A stretch of DNA of 64,000 bases. Origin: Parvularculaceae bacterium. Its GTDB lineage: Bacteria > Pseudomonadota > Alphaproteobacteria > Caulobacterales > Parvularculaceae. The DNA lies in assembly GCA_028284065.1 (NCBI GenBank), contig JANQSJ010000014.1, forward strand, positions 186,001-250,000, read 5' to 3'. A program made the translations under genes and the position numbers. The notes below the pieces were generated by a model. The model was not told the DNA's origin, made no database searches, and saw only the letters and a list, made by a program, of their open reading frames with translations. This document shows positions 16,710-25,632 of the stretch, one piece after another. Each line of letters begins with the position of its first letter. Positions within the stretch are counted from its first letter, which is position 1.

Positions 16710-17468
16710 CTATGCCGCTTTGATCGCGCCAAGAAGGAACTCCCGATTGCCGTCGCCGCCCGTGATCGGACTCTCAATGTATCCAAGGGAAGACCAGCCG
16801 TCCTGCGCGCCGATCCAGTCAGCCATGTCAGATGCGACGCCGAAGCTATTTGCGTAGCCCTGTTTGACGATCCCGCCCTTGCCGAGCGCGGCGCGCCCGA
16901 CTTCGAATTGCGGTTTGACGAGCGCGGCAAGGCGCGCGCGCGCGCCGCACAATTCCAGCGCCGGCGGCAGGGCCTTCTTTAGGCTGATGAAGCTGACATC
17001 GCAGACGAGCACATCGATCAGCTCGGAGATCAAGGCGTCGGCAAGGTCTTTGGCGTGGGTCTTCTCAAGATTGACGACGCGGGGATCGCCGGCGATCTCG
17101 GGCGCAAGCTGCCCCGTCCCGACATCGACGGCGTAAACCTTCGCCGCGCCTGCGCGCAGGAGAACGTCCGTGAACCCGCCTGTGGATGCGCCGAGGTCGA
17201 GACATGTCTTCCCGGCGGGATCGATGTCGAAGCGTCGCAGCGCGGCATCAAGCTTCGTTCCGCCGCGCGAGACGAAAGGATGCGCATCGCCATCGATGGA
17301 GATATTCGTATCGGGATGAACGCCTTCGGAGGGCTTCGTCGCCACCGCCCCGTTAATGCGCACGAGGCCCGCCTTGATGGCCGCCTGGGCGCGGGCGCGA
17401 CTCCTGAACGCGCCGCGATCGACGAGCGCCTGGTCGAGCCGGCGATCGGATTTGGGGGCATGCTCCAT
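16710..17468 (-). CDS. tlyA: TlyA-family rRNA 2'-O-methyltransferase
   Basis: 252 residues. An N-terminal S4 RNA-binding domain (RRLDQALVDRGAFRSRARAQ, residues about 9-28) is followed by FVSRGGTKLDAAL and an FtsJ-like methyltransferase with motif CLDLGASTGGFTDVLL near 89. The K-D-K-E catalytic set is represented by Lys in GGTKL, Asp in CDVSFISL, Lys in LVKPQFEVG and Glu near the C-terminus. TlyA methylates 16S and 23S rRNA cytidines and underlies capreomycin sensitivity in mycobacteria. The start at 17468 is favoured; an upstream ATG at 17507 adds 13 residues but no ribosome-binding site. A neighbour of dxs in many alphaproteobacteria. Confidence 0.9.
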   Translation of the reverse strand: MEHAPKSDRRLDQALVDRGAFRSRARAQAAIKAGLVRINGAVATKPSEGVHPDTNISIDGDAHPFVSRGGTKLDAALRRFDIDPAGKTCLDLGASTGGFTDVLLRAGAAKVYAVDVGTGQLAPEIAGDPRVVNLEKTHAKDLADALISELIDVLVCDVSFISLKKALPPALELCGARARLAALVKPQFEVGRAALGKGGIVKQGYANSFGVASDMADWIGAQDGWSSLGYIESPITGGDGNREFLLGAIKAA

Positions 17469-17517
17469 GCAGGCGCTATAGCGCGCCGCTGACGCCAACC
17501 GAAGCATGAAGACAAAA

Positions 17518-17547
17518 AAAGGCCGCGGCGGCTCGACCGCGGCCTTT
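17518..17547 (-). terminator. Rho-independent terminator
   Basis: A perfect 8-bp GC stem (GGCCGCGG / CCGCGGCC) extended by three A-T pairs, with an 8-base loop. Read on the minus strand it is followed by a run of seven T. It lies downstream of the lysine-rich gene (17665-17781) and upstream of tlyA, so it separates those two transcripts. The + strand reading has only a TTTCTT tail. Confidence 0.85.
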
Positions 17548-17664
17548 CTTAAATCGTCGTCGATTCAATCGGAATCGGGACGACGCTTTAAGTCTTTGTT
17601 TTCGCGCGTTCCCGAACCGCAAAGCGCACACACTTGGCCTGGGAACGCTTTAGGAAGAAGCCCC

Positions 17665-17781
17665 TTACGCGGCCTTTTTCAGGGCGCGGCGGGCCTTCTT
17701 AAGCTTTGTTTCCTGGGTCGCGATCCGCTTCTTGCGGGTCTTGATTTCCTTTTTGAGGGCCTTGACCTTTTTCTTCGCCAT
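17665..17781 (-). CDS. Lysine-rich mini-protein (38 aa)
   Basis: 38 residues, about 40% lysine, with Arg and Ala: MAKKKVKALKKEIKTRKKR and onward, ending RALKKAA. AAAGGAG lies 9 bases before the ATG, a strong ribosome-binding site, and a rho-independent terminator lies 118 bases downstream. These two signals support a genuine gene despite its size. The heptad-like pattern suggests a single positively charged helix that could bind nucleic acid, like histone-H1-like tails. No family is identified. It is the only gene between the RHH-like gene and tlyA. Confidence 0.6.
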   Translation of the reverse strand: MAKKKVKALKKEIKTRKKRIATQETKLKKARRALKKAA

Positions 17782-17818
17782 GTCGTCGAACTCCTTTGGT
17801 CGCTTGAGCGCACTTTCA

Positions 17819-18082
17819 CTAAGATGACTCAACGTCTTCATGCTGTGCGCGGAACGCGCGAATGAAGCCGCGGATTTCCCTGGCCGCGCTCGTATCCAGG
17901 CGATCGCACAGATCGACGAAACGGTCCCGCTCCTCCGCATTGATGCGGATAACGAGCTGGCTGTCCTTCGGCTTTTTCCGGCGGGACTTGCCCGACTTGC
18001 CTGTCTTGCCGGGCTTTCCGCCCGGCTCGCCGGGCTTTTCGTTGCGCCCCTTTCCGGGCGCGCGCCGCTTTTCGCCTGGCAT
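17819..18082 (-). CDS. Small basic protein with RHH-like C-terminus
   Basis: 87 residues from the ATG at 18082 (GGGAG seven bases upstream); other Met codons lie upstream at 18097 and 18133. Residues 1-40 are a low-complexity Gly/Lys/Pro/Arg tail. Residues about 41-80 (SQLVIRINAEERDRFVDLCDRLDTSAAREIR) look like a ribbon-helix-helix DNA-binding module, with a short strand, a helix beginning at AEERD and a second helix ending GFIRAF. A 12-base palindrome lies just upstream (18122-18133) and could be its operator. Function is inferred only from this shape. Confidence 0.55.
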   Translation of the reverse strand: MPGEKRRAPGKGRNEKPGEPGGKPGKTGKSGKSRRKKPKDSQLVIRINAEERDRFVDLCDRLDTSAAREIRGFIRAFRAQHEDVESS

Positions 18083-18121
18083 GAGCGGCTCCCGCATCGC
18101 CGACTGCACAATGTACAGCTT

Positions 18122-18133
18122 ATGTATATACAT
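18122..18133. promoter_or_regulatory. Palindrome ATGTATATACAT, possible operator
   Basis: A perfect 12-base palindrome in AT-rich DNA about 40 bases upstream of the RHH-like gene's start. A second palindromic hexamer, TGTACA, lies within 12 bases on the gene side. RHH repressors commonly bind short inverted repeats over their own promoters, so autoregulation is plausible. No experimental or comparative support is available here. Confidence 0.4.
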
Positions 18134-18200
18134 TTTTCAGGCGAGCGCAAGCGCATCTCGCCCGCGCGCATTCAATGCGCCCCGCCTGCGTGAAGGAAAA

Positions 18201-18231
18201 GGGCCGACGCAGGAAACGCCTGCGTCGGCCC
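18201..18231 (-). terminator. Rho-independent terminator of dxs
   Basis: A perfect 13-bp stem (GGGCCGACGCAGG and its complement) with a 5-base loop. On the minus strand it is followed by TTTTCCTT. It begins 46 bases past the dxs stop, so it is the natural end of the dxs transcript and insulates the RHH-like gene from it. Confidence 0.9.
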
Positions 18232-18277
18232 ATGAATGTGAATTGCTTTGAGAAACGACGGCTTGCAGGGGAGCGCT

Positions 18278-20191
18278 TTAACCCCTGAGGTTCACCACTT
18301 CAGCTGACACGCCAAGCGCCTCGCGCACGCGTTCGACGATGTGCGCCGCGTTGAGGCGCGCCGTCTCATACATGCTGAAGGGCGAATCCTGATCCTGGAA
18401 GACGTCCGGCAAATGCATGGTGCGGATTTTCAGCCCGCCGTCCAACACGCCCCGCGCGGCGAGGAACTGCAAGACATAGGCGCCGAAACCGCCGCGGGAG
18501 CCCTCCTCGACCGTCACCAGCACCTCATGTTCGCGCGCCAGGCGCAGGATGAGGTCGGCATCAAGCGGCTTGGCGAAGCGCGCATCGGCGAGCGTTGTCG
18601 ACAGGCCTTGCGCCTCCAGCGTCTCGGCCGCTTTCGTCGCCTCGCCGAGACGGCCGCCGAGCGACAGGATAGCCGCCTTCGTTCCCTCACGGATGATACG
18701 GCCCTTACCGATCTCCAGGACCTTGCCAATCGCCGGAAGCTCGACGCCCATGCCTTCGCCGCGCGGATAGCGCCAGGCGATTGGGCCTTCGGAGTACTCC
18801 GCGGCCGTCGTCGTCATATGGACAAGCTCCGCCTCGTCGCCGGCCGCCATCAGCACGAAATTCGGCAAACAGCCGAGATAGGCGATGTCGAACGCCCCGG
18901 CATGCGTCTGGCCGTCCGCGCCCACAAGGCCGGCGCGGTCCATGGGAATCCGCACCGGAATGTTCTGGATCGCGACGTCATGAACGACGCTGTCATAGGC
19001 GCGCTGAAGGAAGGTCGAATAGATGGCGCAGAACGGCTTCATGCCGTCCGCCGCGAGCCCTGCGGCGAACGTCACCGCGTGTTGCTCGGCGATGCCGACG
19101 TCATACATGCGGTCCGGAAAGACCTTTTCGAACATGTCGAGGCTGGTGCCGGACGGCATCGCGGCGGTGACGCCGACGATTTTGTCGTCTGTCTCCGCGA
19201 GATTGATGAGCGTCTGCGCGAAGACTTTCTGGTACGCCGGCGCATTCGGCGTACCCTTTTTCTGCTTGCCGGAGACGACGTCGAATTTCGCGACGCCGTG
19301 ATACTTGTCGGCCGCCTCCTCCGCGTACGAATAGCCCTTGCCCTTTTGCGTCACCACATGGACGAGCACCGGCCATTCCGTCATGTCACGGACGTTTTCA
19401 AGAACCGGGATGAGGTGGTCGAGATTGTGCCCGTCGATCGGGCCGACATAGTAAAAGCCAAGCTCCTCAAAGAGCGTGCCGCCAGTCACCATGCCTCGGC
19501 CGTATTCCTCGGCCTTGCCGAGGGCCTCATAGACCCGGCGGGGCAACCGCTTCGACAACTGCTTCGAGAACTTGCGGAATCCCTGATAGACGCCGGAGGA
19601 CGAGGCGCGCGCAAGATAGGCGCTCATCGCGCCCACGGGCGGGGCGATCGACATGTCGTTGTCATTCAGGATGACGACGACCTTTGAGCCCAGGTGGCCG
19701 GCATTGTTGAGGCCTTCATAGGCCATGCCGGCGGACATCGACCCGTCGCCGATAACGGCGATCGACGTCGTCCCTTTTTCCAGATGCTTTGACGCCTCCG
19801 CGAAACCTGTCGCGGCGGAAATCGACGTCGCGGCGTGGGCCGCGCCGAAGGGATCGTATTCGCTTTCCGACCGCTTGGTGAAGCCGGACAGGCCGCCGCC
19901 TTGGCGCAGGGTGCGGATACGATCGCGGCGGCCGGTGATCACCTTATGCGGGTAGCACTGATGGCCGACGTCCCAGACGAGGCGATCCTCCGGCGTGTTG
20001 AAGACATAGTGAATCGCGGTGGTCAGCTCCACAACGCCAAGGCCGGAGCCGAGATGCCCGCCGGTGACGGAGACCGCGTCGATCACCTCGGCGCGCAGTT
20101 CGTCGGCGAACTGGCGCAGTTGCCCGCGCTCCAGTTTCCGCAGGTCGGCCGGATAGGCGACGGTATCGAGGAGCGGCGTTTCGATTGCCAT
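18278..20191 (-). CDS. dxs: 1-deoxy-D-xylulose-5-phosphate synthase
   Basis: 637 residues, full length. It condenses pyruvate and glyceraldehyde 3-phosphate to DXP using thiamine diphosphate, the first step of the MEP isoprenoid pathway and also a precursor for thiamine and PLP. Motifs: [16 protein letters not shown] near 44, [11 protein letters not shown] near 73, the TPP/Mg motif [18 protein letters not shown] with NDND near 150-180, and the transketolase-type [15 protein letters not shown] with the catalytic Glu near 370. A strong terminator follows. xseB lies 227 bp upstream, a common alphaproteobacterial pairing. Confidence 0.97.
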   Translation of the reverse strand: MAIETPLLDTVAYPADLRKLERGQLRQFADELRAEVIDAVSVTGGHLGSGLGVVELTTAIHYVFNTPEDRLVWDVGHQCYPHKVITGRRDRIRTLRQGGGLSGFTKRSESEYDPFGAAHAATSISAATGFAEASKHLEKGTTSIAVIGDGSMSAGMAYEGLNNAGHLGSKVVVILNDNDMSIAPPVGAMSAYLARASSSGVYQGFRKFSKQLSKRLPRRVYEALGKAEEYGRGMVTGGTLFEELGFYYVGPIDGHNLDHLIPVLENVRDMTEWPVLVHVVTQKGKGYSYAEEAADKYHGVAKFDVVSGKQKKGTPNAPAYQKVFAQTLINLAETDDKIVGVTAAMPSGTSLDMFEKVFPDRMYDVGIAEQHAVTFAAGLAADGMKPFCAIYSTFLQRAYDSVVHDVAIQNIPVRIPMDRAGLVGADGQTHAGAFDIAYLGCLPNFVLMAAGDEAELVHMTTTAAEYSEGPIAWRYPRGEGMGVELPAIGKVLEIGKGRIIREGTKAAILSLGGRLGEATKAAETLEAQGLSTTLADARFAKPLDADLILRLAREHEVLVTVEEGSRGGFGAYVLQFLAARGVLDGGLKIRTMHLPDVFQDQDSPFSMYETARLNAAHIVERVREALGVSAEVVNLRG

Positions 20192-20418
20192 GAAAGAACC
20201 TCACTCAGCGCGCCGGGGCCGCCGCCCGCGGCAGCTCGGCGCTAAAGAACACTATCTCGCGCGACCACCGTCGCTGCGTTCAGCCGCCATACCTACCGCA
20301 GCGCGGCGGCAAGGCCAAACCTTAAGGCCTGATTTCTAGGATCAATTTTTGGCCATGGGCATGGCGCCAGGACGGCCCTTCTGCGGCCGTGGCGGCGCCT
20401 GGCCGGCGCGGGCGCCGA

Positions 20419-20688
20419 CTACTCAAATCGCGCCGGCTCCGCCGCGGGCTTGCCGTCGCCGGCCTTGACGATCTTCTCGATCCGCTCCTCAGCCGCGCGC
20501 AGTTTCGCTTCGCAATGGGCCTTGAGGGACGCGCCGCGCTCATAAAGGGCAATCGACTTTTCAAGTTCGACGCCGCCGCTTTCGAGCTTCTGGATGATGT
20601 CCTCAAGCTCCGCAAGCGCCGCTTCGAACGACACGCCGCTCAAGTCCTCCGCCGTCGCCGCCTCCTTGGCCGCCGCCTGCTTCGCCAT
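20419..20688 (-). CDS. xseB: Exodeoxyribonuclease VII small subunit
   Basis: 89 residues. The core motif SFEAALAELEDIIQKLESGG followed by LEKSIALYERGASLKAHCEAKL is diagnostic of XseB, the small helical subunit that pairs with XseA to degrade single-stranded DNA. The N- and C-terminal tails (KQAAAKEAATAED; GDGKPAAEPARFE) are low-complexity. xseA is not in the window. It lies in the usual position upstream of dxs. Confidence 0.95.
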   Translation of the reverse strand: MAKQAAAKEAATAEDLSGVSFEAALAELEDIIQKLESGGVELEKSIALYERGASLKAHCEAKLRAAEERIEKIVKAGDGKPAAEPARFE

Positions 20689-20712
20689 TCTTCCGCTCCC
20701 GTCCCTTGCGCC

Positions 20713-21330
20713 TTATTCGGCGGCGAGGCGCTCCTTTGCCCCTTCAGCTTCGCCGGCTGACGGATGCTCGTACACCCGCCAGGAGAAATAGTGGTTGCGC
20801 CCGGCGTGCGCCGATTTGCGCCAGCCGACCTTGCGCAGGCGCCGGTCAAGCATCCAGTTCAGATATCCGTGCCCGCACAACATAACATCGCCGGCGGCCG
20901 ACAGATCAATCAGCCGCGAGGCGACCTGCGCGACCCGCCGCCAGGCCGCAAAATGGTTCTCCACGCGGTTCGGCGCATAACCCCAGAACCAGAAGCTGCG
21001 GGAGACGACGCCCCATGCGCCCGGCCGCAGCCGCAGAAATGGCGTCGGCGGCGGCGGCAGAGGCGCCTCTACATAAATCGGGTCATGGCGAATCTCACGG
21101 GCGCCGCGGGTCAGCATTTCCGCGGTCTCGATCGCCCGCGGAAGGGTTGACGAAACCACCGTCGCCGCCTGCGCCGCAAGATCGAACAACTCGGCCGGCG
21201 GCGTCTGGCCAGGCGCCAGACCGCTGCGGTCATAGCCCGCCCACCAGTCGCCATACTCGCGCGCTGTTATGCGCACATTCCGGTCCTGGTCCGGCAGCCC
21301 ATGCCGCACCGTGATGATCCGCCCTGACAT
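20713..21330 (-). CDS. Histidine phosphatase superfamily protein
   Basis: 205 residues. The phosphohistidine motif is IITVRHGLPDQ at residues 5-15, and the second catalytic His is in VMLCGHGYLNWML near 150. SSTLPRAIETAEML supplies the conserved Arg. The insertion APLPPPPTPFLRLRPGAWG distinguishes it from phosphoglycerate mutase. It ends 24 bp before the start of xseB. Substrate unknown; small members of this superfamily dephosphorylate sugar phosphates, nucleotides or protein His residues. Confidence 0.85.
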   Translation of the reverse strand: MSGRIITVRHGLPDQDRNVRITAREYGDWWAGYDRSGLAPGQTPPAELFDLAAQAATVVSSTLPRAIETAEMLTRGAREIRHDPIYVEAPLPPPPTPFLRLRPGAWGVVSRSFWFWGYAPNRVENHFAAWRRVAQVASRLIDLSAAGDVMLCGHGYLNWMLDRRLRKVGWRKSAHAGRNHYFSWRVYEHPSAGEAEGAKERLAAE

Positions 21331-21433
21331 TCGTCCTTCCGCGCCCGCGCCCTGTCGACCTTCAGCAGGCCCCCTCTCGCGTCGAGCTGCGCGGGGTTAT
21401 GCCGTCTTTTGAGCCGATCTATCAAGCAAGGCG

Positions 21434-22369
21434 TTACTCGGCGAAACCTGCAAGAGCGCCCACATGGGCCGCCGCGCTCGCGGCCAGGGCGTCGAGGTCA
21501 TAACCGCCTTCAAGAACCGATACGGCGCGGCCGCCTGCCTTCTCTCGGGCGACGGCGATAATCTCCCGCGTCACCCAGGCGAAGTCGTCTTCCACCAGCA
21601 AGAGCCCCCCCAGGGGATCGGCGCGATGGGCGTCGAAGCCGGCGGAAATGACGACGATGTCGGGGCCGAAATCGGAAAGCGCCGGCAGCAGCTTGTCGCC
21701 CCAGGCGCGGCGAAAGCCTTGCCCATCGGCGCCAGTCGGCAGCGGCGCATTGACGACGTTGCCGAACGCGCCGCGGTCGGTCTCCCGGCCCGTGCCAGGA
21801 TACTGCGGATGCTCGTGCGAAGAGGCGAAGAACGCGTCTTCGTCATGCCAGAAGGCGGCCTCCGTGCCGTTGCCATGGTGAACGTCGAAGTCGACGACCG
21901 CGATTCGCTGAAGCCCATGGGCGGCGCGAGCGTGGCGCGCGGCGATCGCCGCATTGTTGAAGAGGCAGAACCCCATTGCGCGCTCCGGCTCCGCATGGTG
22001 GCCGGGCGGCCGGGCCGCTACGAACGCCGTATCGGCGTCTCCGGCGACCACCGCGTCGACCGCCGCGACGGCGCCGCCGGCGGCGCGCAGGGCGGCGTCG
22101 AGACTTTCAGGACAAAGAAACGTATCGGGATCGAGCGCGACGACCCCTTCCGCCGGCGCTGCGGCCTCAATGCGATCCACATAGGCGGCTGGGTGGACAC
22201 CCTCGATCGCTGCGCGCGCCGCGCGAGGCGGCGAGCGACGCTCAATTTCCCGAAACTGCTCCGCGCCGAGCGCCGCCGCTACCGCCTCGTATCGGCCGAC
22301 CCGCTCCGGATGGCCGTCCGGCGTTGCGAGCGCCGCGAACGCGTCGTGCATGTAGAGAAGGCTTGTCAT
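21434..22369 (-). CDS. Histone deacetylase family (acetoin utilisation-like) amidohydrolase
   Basis: 311 residues. Zinc and catalytic motifs are intact: RPPGHHAEPERAMGFCLFNN near 132-151, VDFDVHHGNGTEAAF near 168, SSHEHPQYPGTG near 192, and ISAGFDAHRADPLGG near 245. This is the class II arginase/deacetylase fold also seen in acetylpolyamine amidohydrolases. Bacterial members are mostly annotated as deacetylases with unknown substrate. The ATG at 22369 (MTSLLYMHDAF) aligns with the family's first strand; the frame continues upstream but without a clear ribosome-binding site. Confidence 0.9.
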   Translation of the reverse strand: MTSLLYMHDAFAALATPDGHPERVGRYEAVAAALGAEQFREIERRSPPRAARAAIEGVHPAAYVDRIEAAAPAEGVVALDPDTFLCPESLDAALRAAGGAVAAVDAVVAGDADTAFVAARPPGHHAEPERAMGFCLFNNAAIAARHARAAHGLQRIAVVDFDVHHGNGTEAAFWHDEDAFFASSHEHPQYPGTGRETDRGAFGNVVNAPLPTGADGQGFRRAWGDKLLPALSDFGPDIVVISAGFDAHRADPLGGLLLVEDDFAWVTREIIAVAREKAGGRAVSVLEGGYDLDALAASAAAHVGALAGFAE

Positions 22370-22558
22370 GGCTGCGCCGGCTCCGAGGGCTTTTACCGCG
22401 CAGGAGAGATTGCCGGAAAGGCGCGCTGGCTCCAAGGACCTGCGGACCGCAAGGCCGAAGGCAGGGCCGTCGAGGAATGAAGGACGCGCGCGTCGTTACA
22501 AGGTGAAGGTTGGTGGCGCCGTCGACGGGTGAGGCCTCTTTCCGAGGAGGCTCGCCGG

Positions 22559-22954
22559 TTAGCTCGCTTCGAGCTGCTTTGCGGATTCGAACTTGTCGAG
22601 CTGCACCATATTGCCCGACGACCGCGAGGCGATGTCGACCTTGATCTTCAGGGCGACGCCAGCAGCCGACCCGGTCAGCGACTTCTTGCCCTGTTTAGGC
22701 AAGGGAATCCCATGGCCGCGGCAGGCGCAGATGAGCGCTCTCAGAACGTCGTCCGCGGCGATGTCGAACACCGCCGGCTGAACCCTGACGCCATAGACCA
22801 TCCGCACCTCGACGCGCACCGCGCCGTCCTTGGCGACGCCTTTGACGCCGATGTCGCCCGCGGGCAGGAAGGCCTCGTGCATGGCGCGGTAGGCCTCCAG
22901 CGCATCGATGACTTCCTGTCCGGTAAAGAAAAGATGCCGAACTTCCTGGACCAT
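22559..22954 (-). CDS. Conserved protein of unknown function
   Basis: 131 residues from the ATG at 22954, preceded by a GGAG sequence about 5 bases upstream. The protein starts MVQEVRHLFFTGQEVIDALEAYRAMHEAFL, then strand-rich sequence (VRVEVRMVYGVRVQPAVFDI) and a helix (ADDVLRALICACRGHGIPLP). It ends in a Lys/Ser-rich tail. It resembles small alphaproteobacterial proteins of unknown role; I recognise no catalytic or binding motif. Confidence 0.6.
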   Translation of the reverse strand: MVQEVRHLFFTGQEVIDALEAYRAMHEAFLPAGDIGVKGVAKDGAVRVEVRMVYGVRVQPAVFDIAADDVLRALICACRGHGIPLPKQGKKSLTGSAAGVALKIKVDIASRSSGNMVQLDKFESAKQLEAS

Positions 22955-23307
22955 CGCGCTCCGCCCCCTCGCTGTCCGCGCTTCTGCGGAAGACACATGA
23001 ACTTCCGCTCATTTTTGGGTCAGAAACCTCCCGATATTCTGAAAACCGACGGCGCAATTGTCGCTAAACGGGTTGCAGGCGGCAATTTTGATCGCGCCTC
23101 CCGTGCGCATGGAGCTTGTCCCAAAAGCCGGCGAATTTCCCTGCAATCGGACAATCAGACATGCGCCGGCCGACGCAAAGGCAGGTTCGGCGACTATTTC
23201 TTATTCACCGACAGCCTGGACCAAATCGTCGCGGGGAAACGAAGGTATGAGCATCTGTCGCCGTGTGGGCTGCGGCTATTCTCCAACAGGCGTTTGGGCG
23301 GGTCGCG
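22955..23307. other. Intergenic region, no gene seen
   Basis: A 353-base gap between the purine phosphoribosyltransferase gene and the 22559-22954 gene, both on the minus strand. Open frames exist on both strands but lack ribosome-binding sites and recognisable motifs. A minus-strand promoter for the 22954 gene is presumably here, but no clear -35/-10 pair was found. Confidence 0.5.
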
Positions 23308-23835
23308 TCATTGCGCAGCAAAAATGCCGGGGGCGCCGCGCCCAAGGCCGGCATCGTCCATGCCATAGCCGACAAGGAAGTCATCGGCGCCGGCTTCGAA
23401 ACCGACATAGTCAGGCGCAACGTCCTCCGACCGCCCCGTCGCTTTCCGCACGAGCACCGCCGTCAGCGCGCGCCGCGCCCCTCGCTCCATAACCATCGCC
23501 TTACCGAAATGCAGGCTCCTGCCGGTGTCGAGCACGTCGTCGATCAGGAGAACGTCACGACCGGCGAGATCGACGGTAAAATCCTTCAGCAGCTTCACGA
23601 CGCCGCTCGAGGCGCGCGCGCCGCCATAGCTGCCGAGCTGGACGCAGTCGACGATCGGATCGCAGCCATGGCGATAAAGCGCGCGGACGAGATCGGCGCC
23701 GAAGAAAAGCGCGCCCGTTAGAACCGGCGCTGCGACAGGCGCGGGCGCCTCGGCCTCGGCGAAATCGCGCGCTATCGCGGCGGCCAACTCGTCGACGCGC
23801 GCGCGTATGTCATCCTGATTGAACAACAACCGCAT
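23308..23835 (-). CDS. Purine (hypoxanthine-type) phosphoribosyltransferase
   Basis: 175 residues. The PRPP-binding loop is VLLIDDVLDTGRSL near 95-108, preceded by the PVLTGALFFGADLVRALY strand-helix and the flexible-loop region LGSYGGARASSG. The C-terminal VGFEAGADDFLVGYGMDD is characteristic of hypoxanthine phosphoribosyltransferases, which salvage hypoxanthine or guanine to IMP or GMP. The ATG at 23835 is preferred over a GTG one codon upstream. Gene name hpt is likely but base specificity is not certain. Confidence 0.9.
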   Translation of the reverse strand: MRLLFNQDDIRARVDELAAAIARDFAEAEAPAPVAAPVLTGALFFGADLVRALYRHGCDPIVDCVQLGSYGGARASSGVVKLLKDFTVDLAGRDVLLIDDVLDTGRSLHFGKAMVMERGARRALTAVLVRKATGRSEDVAPDYVGFEAGADDFLVGYGMDDAGLGRGAPGIFAAQ

Positions 23836-23890
23836 CACGCCGCCGGGATAGGCCCGAGCGCCGCGCGCGGCAATCCGGAATGGCGCTGTC

Positions 23891-25486
23891 TCATCCGTCG
23901 ACGCGCGCGCCCGCGGCGGGCGCGGGGCCTGCGAACGACAGCGAAACTTCCGTCACGCCGATAGGCGCCGGCTCGCGCGTCTTGAAATTAACCGCTTCGC
24001 CCTTGCGCACGCGATCCGTCTCGGCGCTGAACGTCCATGACGTCAGGAGATCGCCGCCGGCGCCGAACGCCTCGACCTTGAGGAGCGGCGCGACGACGTC
24101 ATGATCGACCGCGCTCCTCAACTTGCCGGTGATCTCAATGGTCGGCCCGCCGGTGGACATGGCGACCCGTTGGGAGACGTCTTCAATGGTGACGCCGTAA
24201 GGCGCGGCGACGAGGCCGACGGCCCCGTAAGCGTCCGCCGCTCCGGGGAAACGCGCGACAATCTGTTCGCGATAGGCGAAGCCGACGAAAAGGAGCGCCG
24301 CGAGAACCCCCGCCCAGGCGGACCAGCCGATGGCCTTCATCGGCGTCATGCGGTTCTTGTCGCGTGCTTCGGCGCGCCGTCGCGCCTTGCGGATCGCCTT
24401 TTCAAGTTCGCGCGGCTGAACGTTCAGCGCCGCGAAAAACTCGTCATTGAACAATCGCTCCGCAATCGGATCGAGGTCTTCGACCTTCATCAACGCCGTG
24501 GCGCGCCGCCGGTCTTCGCGAATTCTGCGTCCCAGCGCCCCGGCGGGCGCGGCGCGATCGGATGCGTCGAGCTCCAGGTCGTCACCGGGCTCCGGCGCGC
24601 GGCGAAAACGCGCCGCGCCGTCGTGACGGCGATCATAGTCGGACGAACGCGCTTCAGGCCTGCTGGGCTCCTCGACCTCCTCGAAGTCCGCATCGACAAT
24701 GCGCGCGCCCGGCGCGCGCGCCGGCTCGTTCTCGCGATCGTCGAAATCGTAAGCCTCAGCCCGCGCATGAGCGGCCGCCGCGCCAAAGCCGCCCCGCGAC
24801 GGCGACGCATCACGGGCCGCATAGTCCGGATGTTGATAATCCGGCCGCGCATAGCCGCTGCGCCCGCGCCTCTGCGGCCTGTCGCCGGGACGGTCGTGAA
24901 GGTCATCGTCGCGATCGCGCGCGCCATCCGCCGCGGCGGCCCGTTTCGCGAACAGGACGTCATCGGCCTCTTGTTGGTCGCCATCACTTTCGTGCTCGGG
25001 CGCGGGGTTGTCTTCCGGCGCGGACGCACCGTCCGGCCCTCTGCGGCCATCCGCTGCGGCGCCTTCGCGGGCTTCAGGCTTATCCTCCCGCACGCGGACG
25101 AACCTGCCCTTGGCGTCGCGCGGCCGGTCGTTTTCATCAGAGCGCGCGGCGTCTTTCGCCGTGTCAGACGGCCCGCTTTCGGCGTCGCGCGGCGACGCGC
25201 CAGCGTTCGCCCCGGCGAGGTCGTCTTCGAACATCGCAAAGCGCGGCGCGCCGTCGCCGACGGCCTCATCGGGCCGGTCTGCGGCGGCCGCGCGGGGCGC
25301 CTCGCGTTCCGCCGGGGCCGCCTCGGGCGGGACCCTGGCGCTCTTCGACAGGGCCTCCACCGGCTCAGGCGCAGGCACGAACCAGCTCGCGCCGCACTCG
25401 GCGCAGCGCACCGAGCGGCCGTTCGGGAGAAAACGGTCCTCTTCGACGTCGTATCGAGTGGCGCAATCGGGACAGGAGATTATCAT
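23891..25486 (-). CDS. Zinc-ribbon (MJ0042-type) / DUF3426 membrane protein
   Basis: 531 residues. The N-terminus is an MJ0042 zinc ribbon: [13 protein letters not shown] and [13 protein letters not shown], giving the C-x2-C...C-x2-C set. Residues about 50-340 are highly charged and disordered (Asp/Arg/Glu/Ala-rich). A transmembrane helix follows ([20 protein letters not shown], about 390), then a DUF3426-type domain with [21 protein letters not shown] and [19 protein letters not shown]. It is divergent from ftsE with about 146 bp between starts, a common alphaproteobacterial arrangement. Role unknown; a regulatory or scaffold role near division genes is only conjecture. Confidence 0.85.
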   Translation of the reverse strand: MIISCPDCATRYDVEEDRFLPNGRSVRCAECGASWFVPAPEPVEALSKSARVPPEAAPAEREAPRAAAADRPDEAVGDGAPRFAMFEDDLAGANAGASPRDAESGPSDTAKDAARSDENDRPRDAKGRFVRVREDKPEAREGAAADGRRGPDGASAPEDNPAPEHESDGDQQEADDVLFAKRAAAADGARDRDDDLHDRPGDRPQRRGRSGYARPDYQHPDYAARDASPSRGGFGAAAAHARAEAYDFDDRENEPARAPGARIVDADFEEVEEPSRPEARSSDYDRRHDGAARFRRAPEPGDDLELDASDRAAPAGALGRRIREDRRRATALMKVEDLDPIAERLFNDEFFAALNVQPRELEKAIRKARRRAEARDKNRMTPMKAIGWSAWAGVLAALLFVGFAYREQIVARFPGAADAYGAVGLVAAPYGVTIEDVSQRVAMSTGGPTIEITGKLRSAVDHDVVAPLLKVEAFGAGGDLLTSWTFSAETDRVRKGEAVNFKTREPAPIGVTEVSLSFAGPAPAAGARVDG

Positions 25487-25632
25487 ACGCAACGAGAATC
25501 ACGGCGTGGTCGGCGCGTCAGGGTCGGCCGCGCCGTTGGTCGAAAGCTCAAGTCAGGGCGAGGGCCGTTAACGCCGGGTGAACCTCGGCGACTTAAACCG
25601 CGCGAAGCTTTAGCGAGGAACGACGCGGACCG

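Noticed and set aside
16691..16930. Longer N-terminus for the TrmA/RlmD-family gene
   Set aside because: The extra 80 codons lie inside tlyA and show no match to the family, which begins at the RLTGACVAIG strand; the GTG at 16690 fits the usual length.
17819..18133. Classic type II toxin-antitoxin pair
   Set aside because: The RHH-like protein could be an antitoxin, but the adjacent 38-residue lysine-rich protein resembles no known toxin, so only a loose analogy is possible.
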